A DNA stretch of 64,000 bases from Clostridium sp. Marseille-P2415 (GTDB lineage: Bacteria > Bacillota > Clostridia > Lachnospirales > Lachnospiraceae), in assembly GCF_900155545.1 (NCBI RefSeq), contig NZ_LT732526.1, positions 3,744,286 through 3,808,285 on the forward strand, given 5' to 3'. The notes below the pieces were generated by a model that ran no database searches, was not told where the DNA came from, and worked only from the letters and a program-made list of their open reading frames with translations. The translations under genes and the position numbers were made by a program. This document shows positions 18,332 to 26,795 of the stretch, one piece after another (position 1 is the stretch's first letter; every line of letters begins with the position of its first letter).

Positions 18332-20833
18332 ATGAAGGTGTGTCACAAAGCCGAGATGGTTACTGGTTGTCACGGTTATTTCTCTGTACAGACTAACTGC
18401 ATTGAAATCAGAATTATGTTCCTGGCAGATGATATCATACGGATCAGGGCCGGGTTTGATGGTGACTGGGATGAAGCAAGTTACAGTCTGGTTATGACAG
18501 CATGGAAATCCAGAACGGACGAGCTGATGAAGAATTGTCGAAGGCAAATTGAACCATCATCGGCGGAACTGAGAGATAGCGGTGACAGGGTGGTGATTCA
18601 AGGAAGAAGGCTGCGCATTGAGGTGCAGAAGGATCCATTCCTTATTCGTGTTTATGATAAAAATGGATCTTTATTGCATGAAGATATACCTGATTTAGCC
18701 TATCGGGAGGATTCCAATCATAGAAGGCTGCATACCAGCCGGATAGAGGCAGATGACTTTTTTTATGGATTTGGTGAGAAGTCAGGTGAAATCAATAAGG
18801 CGGAAAAATTCATGAACATGGCTCCGGGTGATGCTATGGGATATAACCCGAAGGAGACGGATTCACTATACAAGCATATTCCGTTCTATATTAAGCTTTC
18901 AGGGACATCCAGAGAAGCAGTCGGATATTTTTACCATAATACGGCCGAATGTTCTTTTAATATGGGCCGGGAAAAAAGGAATTACTGGCATCGCCATTCA
19001 ACATACTGTACGGATGCAGGTGATATCGATCTGTTCTTGATTGCAGGTCCGTCTATCAGGGAAATTATCGAACGTTATACGGATCTTACCGGAAAATCGG
19101 TTATGCTGCCAAAAACAGCGCTGGGATATCTTGGTTCGTCTATGTATTATCCGGAACTTCCTGCAGACTCTGATGATTCCATACTTGAGTTCATCGATAC
19201 AACGAAGGAAGAGGAAATCCCCATTGACGGATTCCAGCTTTCTTCCGGATACTGTGCAGTTGAGACTGAAGAAGGAATAAAACGATGTACTTTTACATGG
19301 AACAAAAAGCGTTTTAAAAATCCTAAACAGTGGTTTGCAGAAATGAAAAGGCGAGGCATTGTTGTTTCACCGAATATAAAGCCTGGAATGCTGCTTGTAC
19401 ACCCGATGCTGAAAGAGATGAAGGAAAAGGACATGTTTGTCAAAGCATCTGATTCAGATGAACCGGGAGTTGGCACCTGGTGGGGTGGCAAAGGCATATT
19501 TGTCGATTTTACTAAGGAATCCGTAAGACAGAACTGGAAGAGCTATATTACTGAGAATCTGCTGCAGTACGGCTGTGAGTCTATTTGGAACGATAACTGC
19601 GAATATGACAGTATAGTGGATAAGGACGTGCGCGTATATTTCGAAGGAAAGGGAGATACAATTGGCAACCTCAAACCGGTAATGTCAAATCTGATGTGCC
19701 AGCTTTCCAATGAGGCTATTGTGGAATATGACAGCCATGTGCGGCCTTTTTCAGTCTGCCGGTCCGGACATGCCGGTATCCAGCGTTATGCACAGGTCTG
19801 GGCAGGCGACAACCTTACATGCTGGGAGGCTTTGAAGTACAATATTGCAACGATGCTTGGTATGAGCCTGTCCGGCGTAGCGAATCAGGGCTGTGATGTC
19901 GGAGGATTTTATGGTATCGCTCCGGAACCGGAATTGCTTGTACGGTGGGTACAGAATGGCATTTTTATGCCAAGGTTCTCAATACACTCTACAAATACGG
20001 ATAACACGGTCACCGAGCCATGGATGTACAGTAATATGAAGAAGTACATCAGGGATGCGATATGGCTGCGCTATAGTCTGATTCCTTATCTGTATTCTCT
20101 TATGGAACGGGCTCATGAGAGCGGGCTGCCAATTTTGGAGCCTGTATTATCAGCTTTCCAGAATGATTCAAAAACCTATAATGAAGGTGTAGACTTCATG
20201 TTCGGTGATTCCATACTCGTTGCGAATGTTGTTGAAAAGGGAGCCGCAGTACGCAAGGTCTATTTGCCGGAAGGCGCATTTTTCTATGATTTCGAAACGC
20301 GTCAGTCATATAAAGGCGGACAGGAAATAGAGGTTCCGGTGGATATCTCCAGTATTCCGATGTTTGTTCGGAGCGGCGCGATTATTCCGATGTCAGGAAA
20401 TCGTCTGATGAATTTGATGACTGAAAAGACGACCAGCCTGAATATTCTGTTAGCTCCGGATGTGAACAGTGAATTTACATTATATGAAGATGATGGGATC
20501 TCAAATGATTATCTTCAGGGTTTGTATTTAAAGACACAGATTACTGTGGAGGCTGGTACACAGACATTGATTAAATTTACGAATCAAGGGAGTTATAAGA
20601 CAGATGTAGAATCGATTTTTCTCGATGTGATCCATCGCGAAAAGGCGCCGTTCTATGTTCTGGCTGATAAGAAGGAAATCCATCATTTTCTGCACAGGAA
20701 AAAATTTGAGGAGGCAGAATGCGGCTGGTATTACAGCCAGCGGCTGAAATCTGTACAGATCAAATATCCGAATCCGAAGAAAAATCATGAAGTATTAATC
20801 TCATTTGAGCAGTTTGATCTGATTGGAATGTAG
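18332..20833 (+). CDS. Glycoside hydrolase family 31 (alpha-glucosidase/alpha-xylosidase type)
   Basis: An 833-residue GH31 enzyme without a signal peptide, so cytoplasmic. An N-terminal beta-sandwich precedes the (beta/alpha)8 barrel. The nucleophile motif 'SIWNDNCEY' places Asp at residue 421, and the acid/base motif 'VWAGDN' places Asp at residue 493, followed by the family hallmark 'GCDVGGFYG'. C-terminal beta domains follow (DUF5110-like). GH31 enzymes remove alpha-linked glucose, xylose or sulfoquinovose. I cannot settle the substrate; with two esterases and a GPH symporter, an acylated plant oligosaccharide is likely. It heads a four-gene operon. Confidence 0.9.
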   Translation: MKVCHKAEMVTGCHGYFSVQTNCIEIRIMFLADDIIRIRAGFDGDWDEASYSLVMTAWKSRTDELMKNCRRQIEPSSAELRDSGDRVVIQGRRLRIEVQKDPFLIRVYDKNGSLLHEDIPDLAYREDSNHRRLHTSRIEADDFFYGFGEKSGEINKAEKFMNMAPGDAMGYNPKETDSLYKHIPFYIKLSGTSREAVGYFYHNTAECSFNMGREKRNYWHRHSTYCTDAGDIDLFLIAGPSIREIIERYTDLTGKSVMLPKTALGYLGSSMYYPELPADSDDSILEFIDTTKEEEIPIDGFQLSSGYCAVETEEGIKRCTFTWNKKRFKNPKQWFAEMKRRGIVVSPNIKPGMLLVHPMLKEMKEKDMFVKASDSDEPGVGTWWGGKGIFVDFTKESVRQNWKSYITENLLQYGCESIWNDNCEYDSIVDKDVRVYFEGKGDTIGNLKPVMSNLMCQLSNEAIVEYDSHVRPFSVCRSGHAGIQRYAQVWAGDNLTCWEALKYNIATMLGMSLSGVANQGCDVGGFYGIAPEPELLVRWVQNGIFMPRFSIHSTNTDNTVTEPWMYSNMKKYIRDAIWLRYSLIPYLYSLMERAHESGLPILEPVLSAFQNDSKTYNEGVDFMFGDSILVANVVEKGAAVRKVYLPEGAFFYDFETRQSYKGGQEIEVPVDISSIPMFVRSGAIIPMSGNRLMNLMTEKTTSLNILLAPDVNSEFTLYEDDGISNDYLQGLYLKTQITVEAGTQTLIKFTNQGSYKTDVESIFLDVIHREKAPFYVLADKKEIHHFLHRKKFEEAECGWYYSQRLKSVQIKYPNPKKNHEVLISFEQFDLIGM

Positions 20834-20845
20834 GAGGTCAGAGAT

Positions 20846-21850
20846 ATGGATGTTAATGAAGATATGACAATTGGTGATTTGGTGAAGAGTGGCGTATATG
20901 GTCAGTTTTCAGACTATATATTCACATATATGACGCCGGATCACTGGAATTTAAAACTGAAGGAATATGGTTTTGAAAAGGTTGGATTTTTGCCGGCGCT
21001 TCATAGAATGGAAGAACTGGAAAAAACAGAGAGATGTTATGTTTACGATATCTATTCTGAGGAAACAAAATTGAGTGAGTGGGACAAGGCATATGCAAAG
21101 TTCTTACATTTTCCAGGTCCGTTCAGCAATAGGCCGTATGCAGTTGTAATTCCCGGCGGTGGTTTTAACAGACAGTGGGGTTTAATAGAAGGACTTGCGA
21201 TTGCGGCCAAACTTAACGAATTGGGATATACAGCCTTTGTGCTGTTTTATCGTACCAAGCAGGAACCACTGATGCCAAAACCGCTTGAGGATATGTATGG
21301 CTGTATCCGGTACATCGAGGAACATGCGGAAGAATTCGGCGTTCAGGCAGGGCATTATTTTATTGGTGGCTTTTCCGCAGGAGCAACAATTGCGGGAGAA
21401 ATCGGTTCCAGTAATTTGGGGTGGAAGAACGCCGGTGTGCCGAAGCCGGAAATGATTTTTCTGGGATATACTGCCATACAAATGGATGTGTTTTATAGAA
21501 TATATACAGATTATGCCAAAGGTCATCCTCTGCGCGAAGGCATTGCGCCTTTTCTGCGGCGTGTTGGCGGCCCGGATTTTACGCCGGCAGACCTTGAACC
21601 ATACAATCTTACGCACTATATGGATGATTCCTATCCGCCAGTATATATTACTGCAAATGAGGATGACGGGACGGTCCCTGTGGAAAACAGCCATACTATG
21701 GTCAAAACCTGTGAGAAACTGGGTATTCCATATAAATCACGAATTGGAAGTACCGGAGGACATAGCTTTGGACTTGGCATTGGGCTGGAGGTGGAAGGGT
21801 GGCTTGAAGAAGCTGTATCCTTTTGGAAACAGTGTGCAGGCAGAGAGTAA
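20846..21850 (+). CDS. Alpha/beta-hydrolase esterase (acetyl-esterase/HSL-like)
   Basis: A 334-residue alpha/beta hydrolase. 'VVIPGGGFNRQWG' matches the HGGG-type oxyanion loop, 'GGFSAGATIAGE' is the G-x-S-x-G nucleophile elbow, and 'TANEDDGTVPVENS' and 'GGHSFGLGIG' supply the expected Asp and His. No signal peptide is present. It starts 12 bases after the GH31 stop with GGAGGT before the ATG. By context it would deacylate sugars released by the operon; the exact ester is unknown. Confidence 0.82.
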   Translation: MDVNEDMTIGDLVKSGVYGQFSDYIFTYMTPDHWNLKLKEYGFEKVGFLPALHRMEELEKTERCYVYDIYSEETKLSEWDKAYAKFLHFPGPFSNRPYAVVIPGGGFNRQWGLIEGLAIAAKLNELGYTAFVLFYRTKQEPLMPKPLEDMYGCIRYIEEHAEEFGVQAGHYFIGGFSAGATIAGEIGSSNLGWKNAGVPKPEMIFLGYTAIQMDVFYRIYTDYAKGHPLREGIAPFLRRVGGPDFTPADLEPYNLTHYMDDSYPPVYITANEDDGTVPVENSHTMVKTCEKLGIPYKSRIGSTGGHSFGLGIGLEVEGWLEEAVSFWKQCAGRE

Positions 21851-21936
21851 GATTTGAAGAAGATGATATATTGAGTGAAATTCGCAATGAATTGAGCTTT
21901 GTAAAAATGTCATAATTAGAAGAGGAGAAAAAAGCA

Positions 21937-22737
21937 ATGGCTTTGATGGAAACTCATTATTACAGCTTTTCAATGCGGAGCAATATCACATTGAACGTAT
22001 TTATTCCGACGCCTGGCAGCAGTGAGCAGATTGTGGAGATAAACCACAGCGAGAAATACGACTATGAATCGGGGCTGCCGGTCGTCTATCTGCTGCATGG
22101 TGCTTATGGTGACGCATTCAGCTGGATACGATATAGTAATATAGACCGATATGCGCAGGAGCGTGGAGTTGCTGTCGTAATGGCGTCAGCAGGTAATTCC
22201 TTTTATCAGGATTTAAAGAGCGGTAATAGATACAAGACATTTTTTACAGAGGAACTCCCGGCTTTTATCCAGAACGTTTTTCCGGTAACGAAGGATAGAG
22301 AAAAGACCTTTATTGCCGGGTTTTCTATGGGGGGATACGGAGCCTGGTTTCTCGGCCTTTCCAGACCGGATCTCTACAGTAGGGCTGCCAGTCTGTCTGG
22401 TGCACTGGACATTGCAAGCTTGTATCGTACAGCTGAGGGCGGTGTAATTGATAATAATCCATTCAACTGGGAAGATTCGTTCGGTGATCCTAAGCTGCTG
22501 GAGGGAAGTGAGTATGATCTGTTTTCTCTTTATGACAGAGATATAGCCGCAGGCCAGGTTCCAAAGCTATACCAGGCTGTGGGGTATAGTGATTTCCTGT
22601 ACAAGTCTAACATTCATGTAAAAGAACAAATGGAGAGACGAGAGGCCGATTTGGTCTTTGAAGAAGGAGAAGGCGGACACGACTGGATATTTTGGGATAC
22701 TTATATACAGCACATCTTGGATTGGATGCTAAACTAA
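21937..22737 (+). CDS. Esterase D / CE1-like esterase (tributyrin esterase family)
   Basis: A 266-residue cytoplasmic esterase of the PF00756 family. It has 'PVVYLLHGAYGD' at the oxyanion strand, the nucleophile elbow 'AGFSMGGYGAWF', and a final 'GGHDWIFWDTYI' carrying the catalytic His. The family includes acetyl-xylan and feruloyl esterases. It is preceded by GAGGAG and lies 86 bases after the other esterase. Having two unrelated esterases next to GH31 suggests use of acetylated or feruloylated hemicellulose fragments. Confidence 0.85.
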   Translation: MALMETHYYSFSMRSNITLNVFIPTPGSSEQIVEINHSEKYDYESGLPVVYLLHGAYGDAFSWIRYSNIDRYAQERGVAVVMASAGNSFYQDLKSGNRYKTFFTEELPAFIQNVFPVTKDREKTFIAGFSMGGYGAWFLGLSRPDLYSRAASLSGALDIASLYRTAEGGVIDNNPFNWEDSFGDPKLLEGSEYDLFSLYDRDIAAGQVPKLYQAVGYSDFLYKSNIHVKEQMERREADLVFEEGEGGHDWIFWDTYIQHILDWMLN

Positions 22738-22756
22738 TAATTGGAGGGTTACAATT

Positions 22757-24187
22757 ATGGGTAATACTAAAGAAAATATAAATATTATGGCTGAATTTGA
22801 GAAGAATGCACAACGTCCTTTCGGGATGAGAGATAAGATCGGTTATGCGGCCGGTGACTTTGCCAATGATCTGACATTCGTTATTGCTTCGTTGTTTATG
22901 ATGAAATTTTACACGGATGTCATGGGCGTTAGTGCTGCTCTGGTGGGACTTCTGATGATGGTAGCGAAAGTCGTTGATGCCTTTACGGATGTTGCTATGG
23001 GACAGATTGTTGACCGCAGTCCCTATAGGGCGAAGGGGAAATTTGCTCCGTGGATTCGCCGTTTTGCTGGTCCGGTCGCCGTTGCAAGCTTTTTGATTTT
23101 TGCACCATACTTTGCTGATAAGCCAATGGGCTTTAAAGTATTCTGGATGTTTTTTACATATCTCCTATGGGGATCTGTATGCTATACAGGTGTAAATATC
23201 CCATATGGTTCCATGGTGTCTGCAATGTCCGATGTGCCGGAAGAAAGGCAAATGCTTTCAACATGGAGAAATATTGGAGCCACGGTAGCTCAGATCGTAA
23301 TTGCTGTCATCCTGCCACTGGTCGTATATGTGACTGATGCAGAAGGGCACCGGGTATTAGGCGGTAACCGGCTGATGATAGCTTCTGGAATATGCTCGCT
23401 TCTAGCTGTCGTTGTTTATATGATCTGCTACAGCCTTTCTACGGAACGCGTGCAATTTGTCAATGACAAGAAGAATCAGAAGAATGTTGGACAATTGTTT
23501 AAAATTCTGTTTACCAGCCGCGCGTTCATCGGTATCATAGTTTCTGCGCTCCTTCTGCTTCTTGTCCAGCTGACTCTGACCGGCATGGGAAATTATATAT
23601 ATCCAAATTATTTTAATAATACAACGATGCTTTCACTCAGCTCATTCCTTGGGTGTGCGGTCGTTCTGCTTCTTTCAACATTTGTTACGAAGCTTTCAGA
23701 TCGTATCGGTAAAAAGGAACTTTCAGGCGTGGGTGCATGCATCGGTGCAGCGGCTTTGTTTGTTGCATATATTATTCATACCGATAATGTCGTTGTGTGG
23801 ATTATCCTCTATACGATCGCATATATGGGGCTGGCATTTTTTAACCTGATGTGCTGGGCTATGATTGTCGATGTTATTGATGATATTCAGGTGAAGAATA
23901 ATGTTCGCTCCGATGGCACGGTTTACTCTGTATATTCCTTTGCCCGTAAGCTTGGACAGGCAGGTTCTTCAGGACTGATAGGTCTTCTTCTTACCATAAT
24001 TGGTTATACGGAGTCAACGGCTTTTGATACAGAGGTGGTAAATGGCATTTACGATGTAACAGCTATTGTACCTGCAATCGGTTTTGCGCTGATGGCTCTT
24101 TCATTGCTTTTCCTGTATCCGTTATCTAAGAAGAAGGTACAGGAAAATGTTGAGGCATTAAGGTTGAAAAAAGAGGATCATAAGTAA
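22757..24187 (+). CDS. GPH-family (MelB/XylP-like) glycoside-cation symporter
   Basis: A 476-residue protein with about twelve membrane helices. It shows the GPH landmarks 'GYAAGDFANDLTF' at the N-terminus, 'AFTDVAMGQIVDRS' in loop 2-3 with the cation-site aspartates, and 'GVNIPYGSMVSAMS' in helix 4-5. The family imports glycosides, pentosides or hexuronides with Na+ or H+. It closes the GH31-esterase operon and is the likely uptake route for the oligosaccharide. A terminator follows 50 bases later. Confidence 0.9.
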   Translation: MGNTKENINIMAEFEKNAQRPFGMRDKIGYAAGDFANDLTFVIASLFMMKFYTDVMGVSAALVGLLMMVAKVVDAFTDVAMGQIVDRSPYRAKGKFAPWIRRFAGPVAVASFLIFAPYFADKPMGFKVFWMFFTYLLWGSVCYTGVNIPYGSMVSAMSDVPEERQMLSTWRNIGATVAQIVIAVILPLVVYVTDAEGHRVLGGNRLMIASGICSLLAVVVYMICYSLSTERVQFVNDKKNQKNVGQLFKILFTSRAFIGIIVSALLLLLVQLTLTGMGNYIYPNYFNNTTMLSLSSFLGCAVVLLLSTFVTKLSDRIGKKELSGVGACIGAAALFVAYIIHTDNVVVWIILYTIAYMGLAFFNLMCWAMIVDVIDDIQVKNNVRSDGTVYSVYSFARKLGQAGSSGLIGLLLTIIGYTESTAFDTEVVNGIYDVTAIVPAIGFALMALSLLFLYPLSKKKVQENVEALRLKKEDHK

Positions 24188-24237
24188 GACGAATTCCCCG
24201 CCAAGAGGACAATAAAATATTTAAATTTTAAGTTATG

Positions 24238-24271
24238 TACCTGCTAAGTTTTCGGCAGGTATATTTCTTTT
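24238..24271 (+). terminator. Terminator of the GH31-esterase-GPH operon
   Basis: TACCTGC (24238-24244) pairs with GCAGGTA (24255-24261), followed by a T-rich tract TATTTCTTTT. It sits 50 bases after the transporter stop and abuts the left edge of the hicA remnant. Confidence 0.7.
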
Positions 24272-24272
24272 A

Positions 24273-24410
24273 TGCAGCAGTCATTATACATTTCGTAAGT
24301 CAGGCTGTATGCCAATTACTATACCAAAACATGAGCCTATTAAAAAGGTGTACGTGCAAATGGTAAGAGAGATTGTGGAAAGTGAGGTGCAGGAAAATGA
24401 GAACAGTTGA
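24273..24410 (+). pseudogene. HicA-type toxin remnant (C-terminal half)
   Basis: One frame without its own start encodes 'SHYTFRKSG', 'PITIPKHEPIKKVYVQM' and a helical tail, ending TGA at 24408-24410. This matches the C-terminal half of HicA mRNA interferases, including the region after the catalytic His. The N-terminal half is missing: just upstream is the terminator of the transporter operon. It overlaps the hicB start by 14 bases, as in intact hicAB pairs. Probably inactive. Confidence 0.6.
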
Positions 24411-24755
24411 TGAATACATGGATCTACCCTATAGAATGGAAATTGTAGAGGACCCTGACGAGGGGGGTATGTTGTATCATTCCCGGACTTAAGAGGTTGC
24501 ATAACCTGTGCAGATACGATTGAAAAAGCCATTGCTAATGTAAAGGATGCCAAAAGGGCGTGGTTGGAAGCCGCAACGGAAGAAGGTTGTGAAATACCAG
24601 AACCAGATGATTTGGATAAATATTCCGGACAGTTTAAATTAAGAATACCCAAATCGTTACACCGCCGGTTAGCAGAACATTCTAAGCAGGAAGGGATTAG
24701 CATGAACCAATATTGTTTGTATCTTCTTGCCCGGAATGATAGTTCACGAAATTGA
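24397..24755 (+). pseudogene. HicB-type antitoxin, frameshifted at a G6 tract
   Basis: From ATG 24397 the frame encodes a HicB N-terminus ('MRTVDEYMDLPYRMEI') and stops at 24490. Adding one base to the G6 run at 24462-24467 restores 'DEGGYVVSFPDLRGCITC', the HicB partial RNase-H fold, continuing through 'FKLRIPKSLHRRLAEHSKQ' and 'GISMNQYCLYLLA', the ribbon-helix-helix DNA-binding end. The lesion is either slippage in the G tract, a real pseudogene, or a sequencing error. With hicA truncated, loss of the antitoxin frame would be harmless. Confidence 0.75.
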
Positions 24756-25108
24756 ATATATAATAGTTCATGCTATAAATGACCTGACGTGAAGCCGGGA
24801 GGTATTACAAACTCCTGGTTTAATAGTCTATAGTATCCCCCGTAATATTTATATGAGTTTACTGTGATTTATCTCTTTCAGGGCTTAATTTGATCCCATT
24901 CATTGACCATATCATCATTGGAGATTGTGGGCATATTCAGTCAACTCTGTCGGATGATGCGCCATAAACACCGGGGAGTGATGTTTCTTAGAATTTAATC
25001 TGTAAAAATGTTGTAAGAGGTTTGGAGATAGAATATAATAAGAACAGGTATGGGAAGGATATATGCAATTCGGTCGTTTTTCATTATTCTTAGAGAGGAC
25101 GTGGTATT
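24756..25108. other. Non-coding stretch between hicB and the MNT/HEPN pair
   Basis: No intact gene. A hairpin CCGGGAG (24795-24801) / CTCCTGG (24812-24818) may end hicB transcripts. TTACAA (24805-24810) and TATAGT (24829-24834) with an 18-base spacer could be a promoter. On the minus strand short fragments around 24985-24880 read like peptide remnants ('MAHHPTELTEYAHNLQ') that I cannot assign. A ribosome site GAGAGGA precedes the nucleotidyltransferase ATG. Confidence 0.4.
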
Positions 25109-25447
25109 ATGCTGGGTCAGGTACGGAATTTACTTTTACAGTATGTGAATCAGGTACATGAAATATATGGCAATGAGTTAAAAGCAGTTATTTTATATGG
25201 TTCCTATGCCCGTGGTGATTATAACGCCTCCTCTGATGTGGATATTATGATTCTGGTAGATGCCACAGAAGAGACCATTAAGGAGAAAGGACGTATTCTT
25301 TCTGATTTAACGTTTGATTTTAACCTGGATTACGATATGATGATCATGCCGATTGTGAAAGATATCAACCACTTTCAGTATTGGCTGCAGGCAGATCCCT
25401 TTTATAGAAATGTAAAGAATGAGGGAGTTGAATTATATGTTGCATAA
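25109..25447 (+). CDS. MntA-like nucleotidyltransferase (antitoxin of MNT/HEPN pair)
   Basis: A 112-residue minimal nucleotidyltransferase. 'YGSYARGDYNASSDVDIM' has the full G-S-x10-D-x-D active site (G31, S32, D43, D45). In MntA/HepT systems the MNT protein neutralises the HEPN RNase by adding AMP to it. The gene overlaps the HEPN gene by 11 bases, the usual arrangement of such pairs. It looks intact, unlike the neighbouring hicAB remnant. Confidence 0.85.
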   Translation: MLGQVRNLLLQYVNQVHEIYGNELKAVILYGSYARGDYNASSDVDIMILVDATEETIKEKGRILSDLTFDFNLDYDMMIMPIVKDINHFQYWLQADPFYRNVKNEGVELYVA

Positions 25448-25844
25448 TGAAAGAAACGTTGGAAGTCCGATGGGTCTTGCCATACATCGGCTTAAAGTTG
25501 CAAGAGAAGATTTGGAAACGGCAAAGGATGACTTTTCCGGAGATCATTTCAGAGCTGCAAATAACAGAGCATATTATGCGATATATCATACAATTACGGC
25601 TGTGCTGGCGCTGGAACAGGCCGCATTCAAAAGGCATAAAGATACAATCACATATTTTAATAAAGAATATATTAAAACGGAGAAATTTCCCCGGATACTT
25701 GGCCGACAAATTAGCAGGGCGCAAGAAATCCGTCATGCCAGTGATTATGATGAGTTTTATATTGCGTCGAATGAAGAAGCGCAGGAGCAGATAGATACGG
25801 CGGAAGCACTATGGAATGCAGTAAATCAATATATAAAAAGTTAA
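25437..25844 (+). CDS. HEPN-domain protein (HepT-like toxin)
   Basis: A 135-residue helical protein. I chose ATG 25437, which has GAGGGA 10 bases upstream inside mntA; an ATG at 25419 is in frame but lacks a ribosome site. The HEPN signature is 'NNRAYYAIYHT', giving an R44-x6-H51 RNase-type motif. HEPN proteins paired with MNT proteins cleave RNA or tRNA when not modified. It could also act as an abortive-infection toxin. A terminator follows 26 bases after the stop. Confidence 0.82.
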   Translation: MLHNERNVGSPMGLAIHRLKVAREDLETAKDDFSGDHFRAANNRAYYAIYHTITAVLALEQAAFKRHKDTITYFNKEYIKTEKFPRILGRQISRAQEIRHASDYDEFYIASNEEAQEQIDTAEALWNAVNQYIKS

Positions 25845-25870
25845 ATAAAATTGTTATAATGTTAAACAGG

Positions 25871-25897
25871 GAGCACAACTTATGTGCTCTCTATTTT
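25871..25897 (+). terminator. Terminator after the MNT/HEPN pair
   Basis: GAGCACA (25871-25877) pairs with TGTGCTC (25883-25889) around a 5-base loop, followed by CTATTTTTA. It lies 26 bases past the HEPN stop codon. Confidence 0.7.
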
Positions 25898-26122
25898 TAC
25901 GTCAAAGGAGGAGGTTATAAAACAGACAAAGAACATGACCATATGAGCTTTTGAAGCTCGGCATCTGTCATGGGATTCATCAGGTGGCCATGAGAGTTTT
26001 AATTCTCTTGCACGTTTCTGAACCTTGATGACAGTTTTTTGTGCGATACCACAGCTTGCCATGATATTGCGTTGTGAGAATCCTAAGCCAGTAAGGCGAA
26101 TGATTTCTCTGTATTTGGTCAT
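25880..26122 (-). pseudogene. IS21-family istA transposase remnant, N-terminal HTH only
   Basis: The minus-strand frame begins 'MTKYREIIRLTGLGFSQR' and 'NIMASCGIAQKTVIKVQK', the N-terminal helix-turn-helix of IS21 IstA transposases. After 'LSWPPDES' the original continuation 'MTDAELQKL' lies one base out of frame, so a one-base insertion has broken it, and about 90% of the transposase plus istB are absent. This is a short IS scar beside the toxin genes. Confidence 0.65.
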
Positions 26123-26133
26123 GCTCGTGACCT

Positions 26134-26179
26134 CCTTATAATGTATTTACACCAAAGGGTGCATAACATCATTATAAGG
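26134..26179. repeat. 10-bp inverted repeat at the IS21 remnant edge
   Basis: CCTTATAATG (26134-26143) and CATTATAAGG (26170-26179) are perfect inverted copies with 26 bases between them. The left copy includes the ribosome site of the istA remnant on the minus strand. It may be part of an IS end or an operator. Confidence 0.45.
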
Positions 26180-26193
26180 TTTTTATAGGCAAA

Positions 26194-26262
26194 GCGATTT
26201 CCTTTTCGTCGGAATCGCGATTTCCACAAAAACGGATTTGTGATTTCCATACGCCGGACAGG
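26194..26262. repeat. Three tandem 23-bp iteron-like repeats
   Basis: The units begin at 26194, 26217 and 26240, exactly 23 bases apart. Each starts G(C/T)GATTTCC and carries CGGA 16-17 bases from the start. Such spaced direct repeats resemble iterons or transposase/relaxase binding sites of mobile elements. No replication gene is intact nearby. Confidence 0.5.
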
Positions 26263-26367
26263 TGATGGATTTCAAGGCTACTGCATTTTGTGGTAGCCCT
26301 GTAAGTTGATATTAACGAACGGTAAATTTTTCTATTCGCTATTTTATTGATGCCGTAGAAATGGAAT

Positions 26368-26414
26368 GTTGTACAACAATCAGATAACGTTGCACAACAA
26401 AGAAAGTACAACAA
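26368..26414. repeat. Cluster of TTG(T/C)ACAACAA motifs
   Basis: GTTGTACAACAA (26368-26379) and GTTGCACAACAA (26389-26400) are 21 bases apart, and a third partial copy GTACAACAA lies at 26406-26414. Each of the first two contains a near-palindromic core TTGNACAA. They could be operator sites controlling the excisionase-like gene that starts at 26592. Confidence 0.4.
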
Positions 26415-26490
26415 AATAAGGCAGAAAAAAATCGGTAGCGGAAGAATCTGCGTTTGTAGTTGCCTGTGACTTTCCAATGTTCCGATTGGT

Positions 26491-26574
26491 GATATACTGA
26501 AACAGGAACAGGAGTGACAGGCCCAGGAAAATGCCGAATTTAGAGAAATGGTAATAAAATACGGGGCCGCATAA
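26491..26574 (+). pseudogene. C-terminal remnant of an unrecognised mobile-element protein
   Basis: The frame reads 'DILKQEQE', an in-frame TGA at 26515, then 'QAQENAEFREMVIKYGAA' and TAA at 26572-26574. The helical Glu/Gln-rich tail and its position just before the excisionase-like gene suggest the end of a conserved accessory protein; the TGA may replace a former TGG. I cannot name the family. Confidence 0.3.
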
Positions 26575-26591
26575 GAAGGAGGAAAAAGTTA

Positions 26592-26795
26592 ATGAGTAAA
26601 TACTTGATGACCCCTGACGAGGTTGCGGAAGCAATGGATATCAGCGTCAGCCATAGTAACGTTGTTATTCGAAAATTAAATGCAGAGCTGGCGTCAAAAG
26701 GATATTTGACGAGAGCCGGAAGAATCCCACGCAAATACTTTTTTGAGCGGACCGGATTAGGACCGGAATCATGTTTTGATAAGGAAGCACCCTAG
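26592..26795 (+). CDS. Excisionase-like helix-turn-helix protein of an integrative element
   Basis: A 67-residue protein with 'MSKYLMTPDEVAEAMDIS', 'VIRKLNAELASKGYLT' and 'AGRIPRKYFFER', the pattern of small MerR-like excisionase or DNA-binding proteins in Tn916/Tn1549-type conjugative elements. AAGGAGG (26576-26582) precedes the ATG. The tail after 'ERTG' differs from the usual end, so the gene may be trimmed. No integrase or relaxase accompanies it, so the element has largely gone. Confidence 0.6.
   Translation: MSKYLMTPDEVAEAMDISVSHSNVVIRKLNAELASKGYLTRAGRIPRKYFFERTGLGPESCFDKEAP

Noticed and set aside
26194-26262. CRISPR array
   Set aside because: The period is only 23 bases in total, with no separate spacers and no cas genes.
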